From: Posidonia oceanica
Taxonomy: Eukaryota > Streptophyta > Magnoliopsida > Alismatales > Posidoniaceae
Assembly: GCA_037176725.1 (NCBI GenBank)
Contig: JAZBRS010000026.1
Location: 156,499,501 to 156,563,500 of the forward strand
Length of the DNA stretch: 64,000 nt
Direction of reading: 5' to 3'
The position numbers and the translations under genes are program-made. Below the pieces are notes generated by a model. The model had not been told where the DNA came from. It saw only the letters and a list, made by a program, of their open reading frames with translations, and did no database searches. Below are positions 10,776-21,811 of the stretch, one piece after another; position 1 is the stretch's first letter, and every line of letters starts with the position of its first letter.

Positions 10776-12175
10776 GTTGGACGCTGGAAACACCAGCGTC
10801 CAACGTTGGATGCTGGGAGAGCCCGCGTCCAACACCTGTTGCAGACAGACAGCATGCATTTTTTGGAAAACCATGCATTCTAACTATATGGATGCAATAC
10901 AAATGCAAATATGCAACTAAATGGGTGATAAACATGCAAATCTAACCTAATAGAACATCAGAGGAAGAATCAGAACAAGGAGCATGCCAAAATTAAAGAT
11001 CCAAGCATGCAGGTTGTTGGACGCTTGTAGGCTGGGCATCCAACGTTAGACACCAGAGAGGCTGGCGTCCAACACAGGACAGAAGGCAGAGGGGAGAAGG
11101 GAGCATGCAGGTGATAGGTGAGAGTTGGGATCATGCATTTGGGTCACTGGGATTGAGTATGGAGCAAGCAAGCAAGCAGGGGATGCATAAAATAAGCAAT
11201 CAAACCTTACCTGTGGTGTGTGCCAGGCCAGAGGCACAACCAGGGTGTTGGACGTGAGCTAGGTCAGCGTCCAACGTTGGACGCCAACACCAGCAGCGTA
11301 CAACGCTCTGGGAGGCACAACACACAAAAAGCATGTGCAAAAACAAGTAAATAATTCAAAGAAAATAAATAACAGTTGCTGAAGAAGCTAGGTATGCATA
11401 AGAACACCGGAAGCCAGCAAATAAGCAAGATCAGAGAGGCATGCAGGCTTTAAACAAATGCATGAGAGGCCAGGACGTTGGACGCTAGAGCCAGCAGTGT
11501 CCAACGTTGGACGCTGAAGGCTCTGGCATCCAACGACCCAGACCTGTAGGCTCACCTGTTCTAAAGGGGGAGCTCAGCTCTACCCCACCTATATGCATGC
11601 AAACGCATTAAAAGCATGTAAGAGCTAATAGGAGCATGCAAAGGAGGCATGGCAAGCATTCAATACAAGGAGGCAAGGTAAAAGAAGGCATGCATATAAG
11701 AACATGAGCTTCAAACTTAAAAAAGGAATACATGGCTTAAAGGAATCCTAGCAAGCCTAAGCATGGTTGCCTTAGGGGCCAGGCATCTCTAAGCATGCAT
11801 GGATCAAATTATAACATCAAAAATATGCATGGGGTAGGCATGGCAGCAAAGTAAAGCAGGCAAGGGCGTTGGACGCTAGGTGAACCAGCGTCCAACGTTG
11901 GACGCGGCCCACCCTAGCGTCCAACAAAGGCAGAAGACAGACTGATCATTAAGCATGCAAAGGAACTCAAACAAGCATGGAACAAGCATGGGACAGGCAG
12001 ATAGGCATGGCACAGCATTAGAGCATTAAAGGAAGCATATGGCATATACTTGCGAAGAGGTATGCAAAGGAAAAGCATGAAAAAGCATCAAAACCAGGGC
12101 AAAGCAAAGCAGGCCGTTGGACGTCGGCCTATGCCGCGTCCAACGTTGGACGCACCAGTTGGTGCGTCCAACACA
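10776..12175. repeat. Array of double-hairpin modules in the LTR of A
   Basis: Each ~60-bp module reads arm, 10-11 nt loop, reverse-complement arm, twice over. Typical arms are GTTGGACGC and GCGTCCAAC, and the centre GCGTCCAACGTTGGACGC is a perfect palindrome. Starts at 10776, 11016, 11247, 11477, 11868 and 12116 give spacings of 240, 231, 230, 391 and 248 bp. A larger four-arm-pair module sits at 36023-36144. Equivalent modules occur in the right LTR and in element D. Confidence 0.8.
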
Positions 12176-12253
12176 CTGAACTTCCTTTTGGATGTGAATC
12201 ACATCCAAAAGGAGCTAAAAGCTTGTAACAAGGCACGTAAACATTCTACCATG

Positions 12254-15200
12254 TGTAGTAATCCCAGTGTTCGGATCGTCCATGCACGTTGCCAAAGCTC
12301 GCGTGCACCGATCAGAATCAGGTTCACTATTAGCAGCTATGTCCGAGAAGGAAGACCTAACTCGAAAGCATTTAAAAGAGAGAAAAAAGGGAGGAAAAGA
12401 AGAAGATAAGACAAAATCGGAGTCGCCACCAAGTCTATTAGATCGGGAGACAAGGAAAACCGGGGAAATGCGTGAATAACCACGAAAACCAAGCAGAAGA
12501 TGCAATGCAGGGCAATGCAAAAGAAACGAGATGCAAATGAATGCAAATGATATGACTCGTGCCTAGGATAAGGGCAATATGGTCATTGCGGGCCAAGAGA
12601 GAGGGCAAGGACTCCTGTTACGTGCGGGGAAGGTGTTAGGCACCCCCGACACGCCCGAGAATCGGTCTTTCTAGGCTTACGCTCGCATACGCAGAGAAAT
12701 GCAGACTTTAAATGCCTAAGTGCCAATGAATGCCTATCTAAATGCTCAAAGGTGTGCTCTAAGTGGGGGAAAGCAATGCAAGAAAGTAAACGTGCAATCT
12801 AAGCGCTCAGCAACGCTGTCTGTGTTTCGAACCGGGCGAGACCTGGCTCGTGAGAACTCCGGACAGTAAGCATCACTGCCCTATATGCAAATGCAGGCGA
12901 TAAAACAAAACAGCGGGGAAAACAGGCAATGCGGGCGACATGCAAGGGGAAACAACGTAAAACACGCGGAATGGTGCGAGAAACGAAGCGAGAACGCAAA
13001 ACGATGCGAGAAACGAGGTTGACACGCAAAACGATGCGAGAAACGGAATAAGAACGTGAAACAGTGCAGGAAAACGAAAAGGGGCGCAAAACAGAGCAAG
13101 GAAACAAAGCGACACGCAAAACGGAGCGAGAAAACGAGAGGACACGCAAAACGGTGTGAGAAAAAGAAGCTGCACGCAAAACGGTGCGAGAAAACAGAAC
13201 TGCGTGCAAAACGGAGCGAGAAAACCAAAGGGCACGCAAAACGGTGCAAGACAGAAGCGGCATGCAAAACGGTGCGAGAAAACAGAACTGCATGCAAAAC
13301 GGGGCAAGAAAACCAAAGGACACGCAAAACGGTGCAAGACAGAGAAGCGGCACGCAAAACGGTGCGAGAAAACAGAACTGCGCGCAAAACAGAGCGAGAA
13401 AACCAAAGGACACGCAAAACGGTGCAAGACAAAGAAGTGGCACGCAAAATGGTGCGAGAAAACAGAACTGCACACAAAACGGAGCAAGAAAACCAAAGGG
13501 TACGCAAAACGGTGCAAGACAGAGAAGCGACACGTAAAACGGTGCGAGAAAACAGAACTGCACGCAAAACGGGGCAAGAAAACCAAAGGACATGCAAAAC
13601 GGTGCAAGATAGAGAAGCGACATGCAAAACGGTGCGAGAAAACAGAACTGTGCGCAAAACGGAGCGAGAAAACCAAAGGGCACGCAAAACGGTGCAAGAC
13701 AAAGAAGCGGCACGCAAAACGGTGCGAGACAAAGCGAAAAGAGTGCGCAAAAACCATGCGATGCGAATGATATGCAAAACAATACTGCCGAAGTTCAGGG
13801 GGACTTACCTTGGACATCCGAAGCCTGATCTGAAATTCGATTGGTCCATGCTGAAGAGTGCTCCGCCGGGGTCGCTCTGGCAGCTCATTTGGGGAGATCC
13901 AACGGTCGGATTGGAAGATATCGCAGTTCCAAGATGGAGGGGCCAGAATAGGGAAGAAGAACAGATCTAAGTGTTCAGGAGGTCCTAAGGGTGTGCAAAA
14001 AGGTCCTCCCAGGTGAAAGGGAGCTAAAGGGACTTAGTGTGTGCAAAGGGGTGCTTAATGCAAAGCTAAATGAATGCAGAATGTATGCAGAAGCAAGAAA
14101 AGACAAGAAAGAGAATTTTGGGAAAAACAGGGATTCAAATGCATTTTCAGAAAGAAAAGGGGGTTAAATCCAAAGTTTTGAAAAAGATGGGGCTCTACAG
14201 GCAGAGTTTTGGAAATAGGAGGGATTGCATGTAGCTTTGCAAAAGACTAGGCTTAGAATGATATTTTAAAAAGTGGGTATGCATCAGAGGAAGTTTTGAA
14301 AGCAAATGGCAAGCAAAATGCAATTTTGAAAAAACTCTGGGGTCTAAAATGCAATTTTTCCAGAAAACAGGGCTCTGGGGAGTCCGGGAATGCAAGTGGA
14401 GGGCCTACGCGTAATTTTGCAAACATGGGAGCTAGAATGCAATTTTGAGGGCAAAACAGGCATTTTACATGATTTTAAAGGGATGCAAAGGATCTATGTG
14501 TCATTTTGAAATCATGTAGGGTCAAAAATGCAATTTAATATGCAAAATATGCTCTGAAATCACAGATAAAGGACTGATGTGCAATTTTTTAAAAATGCAG
14601 GGTTGAGAATGCAATGCAATAAGCTAAAATGCATGCAAAATGATTACTGTGCATTTAAAATGGACCTAGATGCAAAAATGAGAAAACAGGAGGGCAAATA
14701 TGCAATGCAGTATGCAAAATAAGGAAATAACCCTAAGTTACTACAGTGCATGGGACTTAAATGCAAAACAGTAAAATACAGGGACACAGAATGCAATATT
14801 ATATGGTAAACTTGTTGCATTTAAATTGAATGATCTACTGCAGGACCTAGATGCAATAATTGAAAACAGAGGGGCTAAAGCATAAATATTTATAACTAGA
14901 AAGCACAGTAAACGGACTGGAGTGTAAATACAGAAAAACAGAAACATTTAATGCAATTTAGCATGGTTTTAAATAAAAAACAAAGCAGACTAAATGACAG
15001 AAGGACTGAAACGCAAAACTAAGAAAACTTAAGCTAAACATGCAATATTCACTTAAAAACCATATAAACGAAAAATAAATGCACAGTGTCGGCCGACGGT
15101 GACGAGCACTGTAGCAGCTGGCTGCCAGAGCTTGTGACCGTCGGCACAGGGGGGCTGAGGACGCGCTGTCGAGCGGGGGAGTCGCTCCCGGAGCTGACGG

Positions 15201-18085
15201 AGGTCGGGCGGCGTACGGCGGAGGACGGCGCGGTCTGGAACGGTCGCCGGAGCGAAGCGATGGCCGGAGAAGCTCGTCGGGGATGAAGGTCTGACCGGAA
15301 GTTGACTTCATAGCAGGAGGGTCGGAAACTTAAATCTAAAGGGCGGAGAAGCAGCAGGGGGAGAGGAGGAAGCTAAGGGTAGAAGAGCTTACCTTTTTCC
15401 GTGTCTGAAACGTCCTCCCGACCTCAACAGTTCCGGAGCTGGTCGACGGCGTTCGTCCGGTCGCTGCGGTGGTCGTCAGCTGCTCGCGGAGGCTGGAGCG
15501 GCTTCAGGACGTGCTTCCGGTACTTCCCAATCGGTTGGACAGAAGCTTCGAAGCTTGGAGTGAGATCTGGCACTTTTTGGGTTCAGAAGAGTGGTCGGAG
15601 GTGGGGGAGGGTGTTCGCTGCTCGTCTGGTTGGATGGAGCCTTCCGGGAAGTTGCTGGAGGTTCGGGGAGTGGATCTGGGTGGTCGAACTGGCTTTCTGG
15701 AGAGTGTGGAGTGAGATAGGAAGGTGGCTTGATTTCTGGACAGTAGGTGGCACAGGTGTTTGTGGTGGCGTTCTTGGTCTGTGGTGAGGGAGAGGGCTGA
15801 AGGTCAGGTGCTTTGGGAAGGTGGAGGTTCGGTGATTATCTGGGTGGAGTTTGGTGGGAAGTAGTGAGCTGTGGTGGAGGGAATTGTGGAAGGATCGGTG
15901 TTGGGTTGCTGTTGGCTTTCTGCGGTGGATTCAGGTGATCTGGGGTGGTTTCGTGTGGTGGAATGGCTGGGAAATGGTGGAGGGAGAAGGCTGGGTCGCT
16001 GGGTGAGTTTGGGGGAGTTTGCTGTTTCTGGAGAAGTTCTAAGGCCGGGAAGGGTGCTGGATTGTTGGAAGAAGAAGCGGAGAATTTGCTGTGGATTTCC
16101 GATGAAACAGGAGAAGGACTTGGGTGGAGGATGCTGGGGAATTCGTGGCCTCTCTCCGGAATGCTTAGGGCTCTCTCCGACTGCTCTCCTCGTTCCTCTT
16201 CTCTCTGGTTTCAGGTTTTTGATCCTTTTTCTTTTTGTGCAGGTCTGGCTGTGGCAATTTAATGCCGAGGGGGCGGTGGCAGGAGCACGGACGCGATGCG
16301 GCGCACGCCGGTCTAGTTAGGGCAGAGGCGTGCGAGCGCAGGCCTGGCAATGGCAGAAGAGCTGGTCGTGGCAGGACTGTTGCAGCAGGAGGGGAGAAAC
16401 ACACGGCACTGTGCGGAGGGAAGAAGGAAGAAGGAGATTGTAGCCGTGGGCCGGGCCGCGAGTTCTGAAAAAAAAGAAAAGAAAAAAAGGAAACGGGCTG
16501 ACGAGCCCAGCAGAGAGAAAAAGAAAAAAAGATAAGAGGAGGAAGGGAAATGGAGGAAAAGAAAGGGGAAAATAAATTAGAGAAAAAGAATAAAAATAAG
16601 TAAAATATTAGTGTGATTGTGTTGTAGGTTAGGGTCTTGACTAAATTTTTAATGACTGTTTTTTGGTTAATTAGTGTGGTTTAAAGGGGTTTTGGGCTTG
16701 ATTAGGGTTTTAGGGTTTCTCTTCTTTTATTTTGTTTTCCACTTGACTAAGTGTTTGTTAAACCTTTTTTAAATTGTTTCTAGAATTGTATTTTTCTTGT
16801 TAAGCATTTATGATGTTAATTAGGATTTTTCAGGATTTATTTTGAGGTTAATTAGGATGGGTTATAGGCTTTTAATTTTAGTCTTTTAGGATTTTCTTTC
16901 TTAAGTCTTTTGAATTAGGTTTTGTGATTTTTTTATTTATTAACTTTTCTTGATGTTTTTTAATTAGGTTTCTCTTGTCTGATTAAGTGTTTTTAAGTCT
17001 TCTTAATTGTTTCTCATTTTCTCTTTTTTGTTTAAGTTCTTAGGTTGTCTTTCTTAGGTTTGTTAAGTTAAGCTTTTTTTCTTTCATTAATTGTTTATCT
17101 TGGTGTTTTTAATTGTTTTACTTCTTTTTAGGGTTTGTTTTTGATCATTTTTGATAGGGTCTTAACTTTTGGTTGGTTTGGATTTTATTTTAGTTTTTTC
17201 CTTGATTTTTCAGCATTTTCTTTTGGTTTGTTTTGCATTTTTTAGCTTGCATGCTTGATTTCCCTTTTAGCTTGATTTAATTAGGTTTAAGTTTTTAATT
17301 GTTTGTTTAATGTTTTTAAATTATTTTCCTTAGAGTTCTGGTTTGTTTCTCTTATGTTTTAGAGTTTTAGAGATTTTTAGGGTTTTTTATGGGTTTTAGC
17401 AAAAGAAAGAAAAGGAAAAGAGAAGGAGGAAGGAAATGGAAAAAGGGGGGAAATAAAAGGGAAAGAGATGAGTTGGAGGAAAATGATTTTTCAAAATTCA
17501 AGGAAAATGCTAAAAATAAAGTAAAAATAGAAATAAGATAGAGAAGAGATAGAAGCACAAAAAGGGCCCACGGCCAGGCAGGAAAAAGGGCAAGAAGGGG
17601 ATGAAAAGAGAGATGATAATCAGGAGAGAGAGTGGAGAGAGAAACTGATAATCTCGGAGAGAGAAAACGATAATTTGGCCAAAAGGGGGGCTTAGAGGTC
17701 TTGGAAAGGGATGAAACTTGGCAGGTGTGGGGTCTAGGGTTTCTAGTCTTGGTCCCAGGGTTTTGGTTTGGTTTTGAGAAAGTTTTGGAGGGGTTTTGAG
17801 GTGTAGAAAAAGGGTAGTTTTGCCTAAGTTTCCTAGGATTTTTGGGAGGGGTTCTGGTTTGAAATTTTGCAGGCTTTTTGGTAGGTTTGCTAAGTCATCA
17901 GAGGTGAGTTTTCCTATGAATTTTGGTTAGTTTTCAGGTTCGGGAAAGGGGGTAATCCTAGGTTGAGTTTGGGCTTGTTTTGAGGGCAAAGAGGAAGAGA
18001 AAGGTGTAGGTTTGGGTCTAGATTCGGGTTCAGCAGCCACCAGAAGGTTCCAATCGATCCGGCCTGTCAAAATGGGGTGTCAACA
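12254..18085 (-). repeat. Left (3') LTR of element B
   Basis: This 5.8-kb LTR contains a 30-bp tandem array (about 12960-13745), a stretch rich in ATGCAA words (about 14040-14760), a GC-rich block (about 15080-16470) and a T-rich block (about 16600-17400). It is collinear with 29653-35539. Visible differences include a 6-bp gap near 16020 and the number of 30-bp repeats. Confidence 0.92.
12960..13745. repeat. 30-bp/90-bp higher-order tandem array in the LTR of B
   Basis: The unit is built on CGCAAAACGGTGCGAGAAAA. Three 30-bp variants alternate to give a 90-bp period: one ends with ACAGAACTG, one with CCAAAGG, one with GACAGAGAAGCGG. The matching array is at about 30360-31206 in the other LTR and at 59824-60609 in the displaced copy. 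Because the period divides by three, frames on both strands stay open for up to 330 codons; I regard these as by-products. Confidence 0.9.
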
Positions 18086-18089
18086 GATG

Positions 18090-18098
18090 CCCCTCCCT
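18090..18098 (-). other. Polypurine tract of element B
   Basis: On the minus strand AGGGAGGGG is followed by CATC and then the LTR start TGTTGACACC. The same arrangement is found in element A. Confidence 0.8.
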
Positions 18099-18539
18099 GA
18101 GCGAGGTCAAGCGGAGTGAGGCCGCTGCTCAGGGTTGACGGGAAACCCCATTTGACTGGCGAGAGCAGAGAGTTTCTATCGACGTGAGCTACTTATTCGG
18201 CGGATGCACCGAAAATCGTAGCCCGTCACCACAGTGCAATGTGCAGGTGCAGATGGATGGAATGCAGTGTATGCGATGCATGCTAATGCGGATGCGATGC
18301 AAAAGTTAGTGCTGAGGTTAGTACTGATGGGGAGGCCGAGACGACGCGGATGACGCTGGTGATGCCGATGATGCTGAAGTGGGGCGTTGCAGTGCGCCGC
18401 GGAGCTTGGTGGGAAGTCCAGACCTGCTACAGAAAGAAGGATAGCCAACGCTACAAAGGTGCGACGGGAGAGGTGGAGCCTTTCCCAGACGCGGAAGAAT
18501 GCGGGGCTCAATCTTTTGGGACAAAGTCGCGCGGAGAAG

Positions 18540-19700
18540 ACGATAAGCTGTCGGACTTATCGGCCGGATGAGTTTCGGATCATCAGCCGAGGGCGATAGT
18601 TTACGGTCCTATCAACCGGAACGATAGTTTACAGTCCTATCAACTGGAAGCGATAGTTTACAGTCCTATCAATCGGAGGGTGCAGTTGTGAGTGATAGTT
18701 ACTGGATATCAGCCGTATAACATGGTTGCAGGTGATAGTTTAGGTTATCAGCCTAGGATGAGTTTCGGATCATCAGCCGAGAGAATGATAGTTTACAGTC
18801 CTATCAACTGGAACGATAGTTTACAGTCCTATCAACTGGAACGATAGTTTACAGTCCTATCAACTGGAAAGGGCAAACCATGAGTGATAGTTACTGGATA
18901 TCAGCCGTATAACATAATTACGGGTGATAGTTTAGGTTATTAGCCTAGGATGAGTTTCGGATCATTAGCCAAGAGAATGATAGTTTACGGTCCTATCAAC
19001 CGGAAAGAGCAATTATGAGGGATAGTTACTGGATATCAGTCGTATAACGCAAACCCATGATAGTTTTGGATATCAGCCCAGGATGAGTTTTGGATCATCA
19101 GCCAGAGAATGATAGTTTACAGTCCTATCAACTGGAACGATAGTTTACAGTCCTATCAACCGGAAAGGGGGGTTTGCGAGTGATAGTTACTGGATATCAG
19201 CCGTATAATGCAATTGCGGGTGATAGTTTAGGTTATCAGCCTAGGATGAGTTTTGGATCATCAGCCAGAGAATGATAGTTTACGGTCCTATCAACCGGAA
19301 AGAGCAATTGCAAGGGATAGTTATTGGATATCAGCCGTATAACGTAATTGCCAATGATAGTTTAGGTTATCAGCCTAGGATGAGTTTTGGATCATCAGCC
19401 AAGAGCGATAGTTTACAGTCCTATCAACTGGAACGATAGTTTACAGTCCTATCAACTGGAAAGGGCAATTACGAGTGACAGTTACTGGGTGTCAGCCGTA
19501 TAACACAACTGCGCGATAGTTTAGGTTATCAGCCTAAGAGTGATTGATTGTTGATAGTTTAGGTTATCAGCCTGAGAGTGCTTGATTGTTGATAGTTTAG
19601 GTTATCAGCCTATGATGAGTTTTGGATCATCAGCCAGAGAATGATTGTTGATTGATAGTTTAGGTTATCAGCCTGAGAGTGCTTGATTGTTGATTGATTG
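18540..19700. repeat. GATA...TATC stem-loop array in the 3' region of B
   Basis: Many short inverted repeats follow each other: CGATAAG..CTTATCG, GATAG-TTTACAGTC-CTATC (28-bp units with AACTGGAA), GATAG..GATATC and GATAGTTTAGGTTATC. They are combined into longer units marked by GATGAGTTT(C/T)GGATCATC at about 18567, 18758, 18948, 19082, 19244, 19378 and 19614. The array lies between the DUF7745-like gene and the PPT, so it would be in the 3' untranslated RNA. A related array exists in element A. Confidence 0.8.
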
Positions 19701-19714
19701 ATTGATTGATAAGA

Positions 19715-20074
19715 GGGGATGAGATCATGATGAGAGTTATTGCTAAAGAGGGGGATGAGATCATGATGAGAGTTACTGCCAAAGAGGGGGATGAGATAAT
19801 GATGAGAGTTATTGCTAAAGAGGGGGATGAGATCATGATGAGAGTGATTGCTAAAGAGGGGGATGAGATAATGATGAGAGTTATTGCTAAAGAAGGGGAT
19901 GAGATCATGATGAGAGTGATTGCTAAAGAGGGGGATGAGATAATGATGAGAGTTATTGCTAAAGAGGGGGATGAGATCATGATGAGAGTGATTGCTAAAG
20001 AGGGGGATGAGATCATGATGAGAGTGATTGCTAAAGAGGGGAATGAGATAATGATGAGATTGATTGACAAGAAA
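19715..20074. repeat. 36-bp tandem array in B
   Basis: Ten copies of a unit reading GATGAGAT(C/A)ATGATGAGAG followed by (T/G)(T/G)ATTGC(T/C)AAAGAGGGG. The plus strand would encode a 12-residue repeat (GDEIMMRVIAKE) and the minus strand is open too. It is antisense to the element's genes, so a plus-strand product is doubtful. Confidence 0.85.
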
Positions 20075-20689
20075 AAAGGTGATAAGATATCGGACTTATC
20101 GGCCGGCAAAGAGGAAGGTGGTGACATGGATGAAATACCACGGTATCAGGATGATACTAGGGGTTGGTCGAAACGTCCCTGGCATGGAAAAGCGACGGAT
20201 GGACAAAGCTGATGTGTTTGTCAGACGAGTAATTTGGGATACCAGCCCGATGGAGACTCAGCTGGGGATGTCCGGTAGCAGGTCGGACGGCGCGGGTCCG
20301 CAGAGATCCCGGAGTCTGGGTCGTTTGCTGAGGACTTTCCTGCGTCATATGGGCAACAAGTCTGGCCAGGGGCAAGGGGCATGGAATACATTAGGCAGCT
20401 TTGAAATGCGAGCAGCCAGCACAAAACACTTTTGCATTGATAGAACTGTCGGTTACACGCCTGTAGCAGGCCAGAAAATACAACACAACTTGAAAGGAAA
20501 ACAGAGTGACAGTTGCATGACGGCTCTAACTGATTCGGGCCTTCTTTGATTTTCCAGAGTCAGGGAATAAGGGACCGCTTGGCGGGATTTCGTCGATGGG
20601 CCAGAGGTCCTGCACCTGGGTGACGTACTCAAGGGTACATCCTATGCCTCTCGTAGCTGCGATGTCTGTTGATCGCACGCCATGCTGCA

Positions 20690-21811
20690 TCAGATTGGCC
20701 AGTTCCTTCGTTGGGGCAGTTGTACTGAGGGGATATGCTTGAAGGAGCCTTGGTGCTGTGCTGTCGATAAATGCGTGCTGCTGGAAACTGAACTGGCGTA
20801 TGACCCTGATGGGGTGATATTCCACCCTGCGGCGAATCCTGGTAGTACAATCAGCCGCATGTCGTGCGCATTGAAGAAGACAGTGAATGGTTCGGCCGCA
20901 GACGGAACGATGCGCCAGGTTACTGTGTCATCTGTCAGTCCTGATAGCCTTTCGTGTTCTTCCTTGACGCTCTTGACTGCCTTGGCATGGCCGCTGTTGC
21001 AATAGGCCTCGAAAGCATGCACTTGGGGGCGCAGAAGGTCTATCTCAGTGTGCGCGGCTAGCCAGACCTGAATGAGTGCTCCGCAACCATGGAAGTGGTG
21101 GCAGCGATGCGAGATGCGGTCCAGTCCGCGGTATGTCTCTGCCAGAACAACTGGTGCCAGATCTATCTGGCGAGCTACCATAGCGAGTGCTATTTCTGCG
21201 ATCTCGACGGCCACCGTCATCTTGCCATGAGTAAAGACCAGCTCGCCTAGGAAACGGGTAACAAACCCTCGGAGCCACAGCTCGTCTCCGAGTTCAGCGC
21301 GCTTTTCCACAATATCATCAAAATATGCTAGGCGAAGCAGAGGCGTGGGCCCGCTGGTGCAAATCAGTTTCTGCTGGCAACTTCGGGTAGAGAGGCCGGT
21401 CAGCTGTTTCAGGACTGCGATGTATCCGTCACGCCTCATGAAGATGGGTGGCCCCAGGATCTTGGAAAAGCCACAGATCCGATGCACTTCTTCCAGTGTA
21501 GGCGTCAGTTCAGTTTTACCGAAACGGAAGACGTGGTGTGCCGGTTTCCAGAATCGCGCAGCAGCACACAGAAGATGGCGGCTTACTTCTACATCAGCAG
21601 CCTTTAGCAACTTGGTCGGAATGCCCCACAAGTGCAGCTTCTCACAGTCATCTTTGGTAAGCTTGCCGATCCATTCTCGCAGGATCTCGGAACAGTATGC
21701 CGGGGTCACCAGAGTGGGGAAACCCATTGCGCAAATTGCAGAATGTAGGCGGACGGCTGTCACGAAATCTTCAGATACCTGTTGCCAAGACTGTGGATTA
21801 TCAGATCTCAT
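20690..21811 (-). CDS. DUF7745-like (plant-mobile-domain-type) protein carried by element B
   Basis: The open frame is 373 codons from ATG 21811. Residues 61-65 read LWGIP. Residues 87-109 hold FWKPAHHVFRFGKTELTPTL followed by EEV, the FW-P....F.FG..ELTPT.EE pattern of DUF7745 and related plant-mobile-domain proteins. A helical, leucine-rich stretch with HRCHHFHGCG follows. Such domains occur in plant nuclear proteins (MAIN/MAIL1 type, acting in transposon silencing and genome stability) and in retroelements. The last ~50 codons look out of frame: from about 20830 another frame continues in family style (EYHPIRVIRQF) down to 20526, which suggests one frameshift and an ancestral length near 428 residues. 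The gene lies downstream of gag and protease on the same strand, where RT would be expected. Its role in the element is unknown. Confidence 0.7.
   Translation of the reverse strand: MRSDNPQSWQQVSEDFVTAVRLHSAICAMGFPTLVTPAYCSEILREWIGKLTKDDCEKLHLWGIPTKLLKAADVEVSRHLLCAAARFWKPAHHVFRFGKTELTPTLEEVHRICGFSKILGPPIFMRRDGYIAVLKQLTGLSTRSCQQKLICTSGPTPLLRLAYFDDIVEKRAELGDELWLRGFVTRFLGELVFTHGKMTVAVEIAEIALAMVARQIDLAPVVLAETYRGLDRISHRCHHFHGCGALIQVWLAAHTEIDLLRPQVHAFEAYCNSGHAKAVKSVKEEHERLSGLTDDTVTWRIVPSAAEPFTVFFNAHDMRLIVLPGFAAGWNITPSGSYASSVSSSTHLSTAQHQGSFKHIPSVQLPQRRNWPI

Larger units (their letters stand above)
9801..12253 (-). repeat. Left (3') LTR of element A, first part
   Basis: This aligns along its length with 44045-46465 of the right LTR. 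It is cut at 12253 by element B and continues at 35545-36357, 3266 bp in all against 3238 bp on the right. It contains six hairpin modules starting at 10776, 11016, 11247, 11477, 11868 and 12116, a pentanucleotide microsatellite, and many CATGCA words. Confidence 0.9.

Noticed and set aside
10392..10920. Open frames of 80-160 codons around 10378-10945, repeated at 44622-45164 and 57242-57809
   Set aside because: They lie in the A LTR, overlap on both strands, and are F/C/L-rich or K/Q-rich by composition. They repeat only because the LTR does.
12799..13970. Long open frames on both strands (327, 314, 304, 298 codons) in the LTR of B, also at about 30198-31429 and 59663-60834
   Set aside because: They run over a 30-bp tandem array whose period divides by three, so several frames stay open at once. 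The translations are simple repeats without family resemblance.
15401..16468. GC-rich open frames on the plus strand (128, 149, 105, 77 codons), repeated at 32861-33922 and 62265-63332
   Set aside because: They recur only because the LTR is repeated. They overlap in different frames, show no domain, and lie antisense to the element's transcript.
19660..20212. Open frames of 155 (minus) and 168 (plus) codons over the 36-bp array
   Set aside because: Simple repeat translations open on both strands; no start context or domain.
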